A stretch of DNA of 7,020 bases, taken from assembly GCA_007127385.1 (NCBI GenBank), contig SKZM01000123.1, forward strand, positions 1 to 7,020, given 5' to 3'. The stretch comes from Methanosalsum sp. Lineage in GTDB: Archaea; Halobacteriota; Methanosarcinia; Methanosarcinales; Methanosarcinaceae. Below are positions 6,484 through 7,020 of this stretch, piece after piece. A model generated the notes under the pieces. That model searched no databases. It worked only from the letters and a program-made list of their open reading frames with translations, and was not told the origin of the DNA. How positions within the stretch are numbered: position 1 is the first letter of the stretch; every line of letters begins with the position of its first letter. Both the position numbers and the translations under genes were made by a program.

Positions 6484-7010
6484 ATGATTCTGATAAGACC
6501 AAAAAGATATTCAAGGCACTTGGATGTACCACCCGTCTGAATATTTTGCATATTGTATGCAATAATGAAATGCATATAACAGGAATTGCAAAAGAACTCA
6601 ATATTTCAGTACCTGTTGCATTGAAACATGTACGGATACTTGAAAATGCAGGACTTGTTACAAGGGAAATATTTGGAAATTCCCATATTCTAAAAGCGGA
6701 TACGAAGGGGCTCTACCATGTACTTGATCATTTTGCTCCGGAAAAGGATGTTGAGGTAAATCCTGGTGAAAGCCTGCTGGATGCATTGAAGAGGGTTTCT
6801 TCTGTTGAAATGAGAAAAGTGGGAGATAGGGAAGTGATCGTATCGACAGATGGTGAAGAGGGCTTTTTTATCTATGAGGTCGATGGAAAACTTCTGGACC
6901 GTACAGTTCAGGAGTGCACATTTGATGAAAATACAGTTGTTGAGTGGAAGAAGCTGGAACCCGTTACAAAACTCAAACTCAATATAATGATTCGCAGCAG
7001 CTCGAAATGA
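6480..7010 (+). CDS. ArsR-type winged-helix regulator with C-terminal DUF4430-like domain
   Basis: This 176-residue protein is probably a DNA-binding transcription regulator. The N-terminal 85 residues resemble the ArsR winged helix: KALGCTTRLNILHIV (12-26), then a helix-turn-helix at about 32-62 (ITGIAKELNIS and VALKHVRILENAGLVTRE). The usual ArsR metal-site motif ELCVC is absent, so metal sensing is unlikely. The C-terminal part (about 90-162) shows GESLLDALKRV, a central V-x-V-S-T-D-G, GFFIYEVDGK and NTVVEWK. This order resembles DUF4430, a beta-rich domain related to the transcobalamin C-terminal domain; the match is by eye. ArsR-like Msr proteins control mta operons in Methanosarcina acetivorans but are longer. 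The start overlaps the isomerase stop by 4 bases. Its target could be its own operon, mtaCB or neither. C16, C27 and C146 are the only cysteines. Confidence 0.78.
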   Translation: MNDSDKTKKIFKALGCTTRLNILHIVCNNEMHITGIAKELNISVPVALKHVRILENAGLVTREIFGNSHILKADTKGLYHVLDHFAPEKDVEVNPGESLLDALKRVSSVEMRKVGDREVIVSTDGEEGFFIYEVDGKLLDRTVQECTFDENTVVEWKKLEPVTKLKLNIMIRSSSK

Positions 7011-7020
7011 TCGGGTTTTA

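Overview
The window looks like a methylotrophic methanogen of the order Methanosarcinales. It carries a two-gene mtaCB operon for methanol (the corrinoid protein and its zinc methyltransferase), archaeal-style AT-rich intergenic regions, TATA-like boxes, and Shine-Dalgarno sites that match an archaeal 16S tail. Genus cannot be fixed from this sequence; a Methanolobus- or Methanomethylovorans-like organism is plausible. All six supported genes lie on the + strand. No tRNA, rRNA, CRISPR array or mobile element was seen.

Layout. Positions 1-297 are a very AT-rich upstream region. It holds a 34-base imperfect palindrome (112-145), a candidate TATA box (162-173) and two hairpins (192-215 and 241-263) in what would be the mtaC leader. 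Then come mtaC (298-1062) and mtaB (1075-2463), closed by a strong hairpin terminator (about 2499-2530). After about 300 bases without a supported gene there is a 646-residue hydantoinase/oxoprolinase-type (HyuA-like) ATPase (2823-4763) that ends in TAG. A second hairpin with a T-tract follows, then a WrbA-like flavoprotein (4860-5471). After a 283-base gap, a TIM-barrel sugar-phosphate isomerase/epimerase-like protein (5755-6483) overlaps by 4 bases a small ArsR-type regulator (6480-7010).

How the genes may work together. MtaB demethylates methanol and methylates the corrinoid of MtaC; a MtaA-type protein encoded elsewhere would pass the methyl group to coenzyme M. The four downstream genes have no established role in this pathway. 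Three features suggest an auxiliary set connected to corrinoid methyl transfer. The HyuA-like protein has the ASKHA ATPase fold also found in corrinoid-reactivating ATPases, and it lacks a HyuB partner. A flavodoxin-fold protein sits beside it. The regulator joins an ArsR-type DNA-binding domain to a C-terminal region resembling DUF4430, a fold related to the C-terminal domain of transcobalamin. This link is inference from context and motif reading, not demonstrated.
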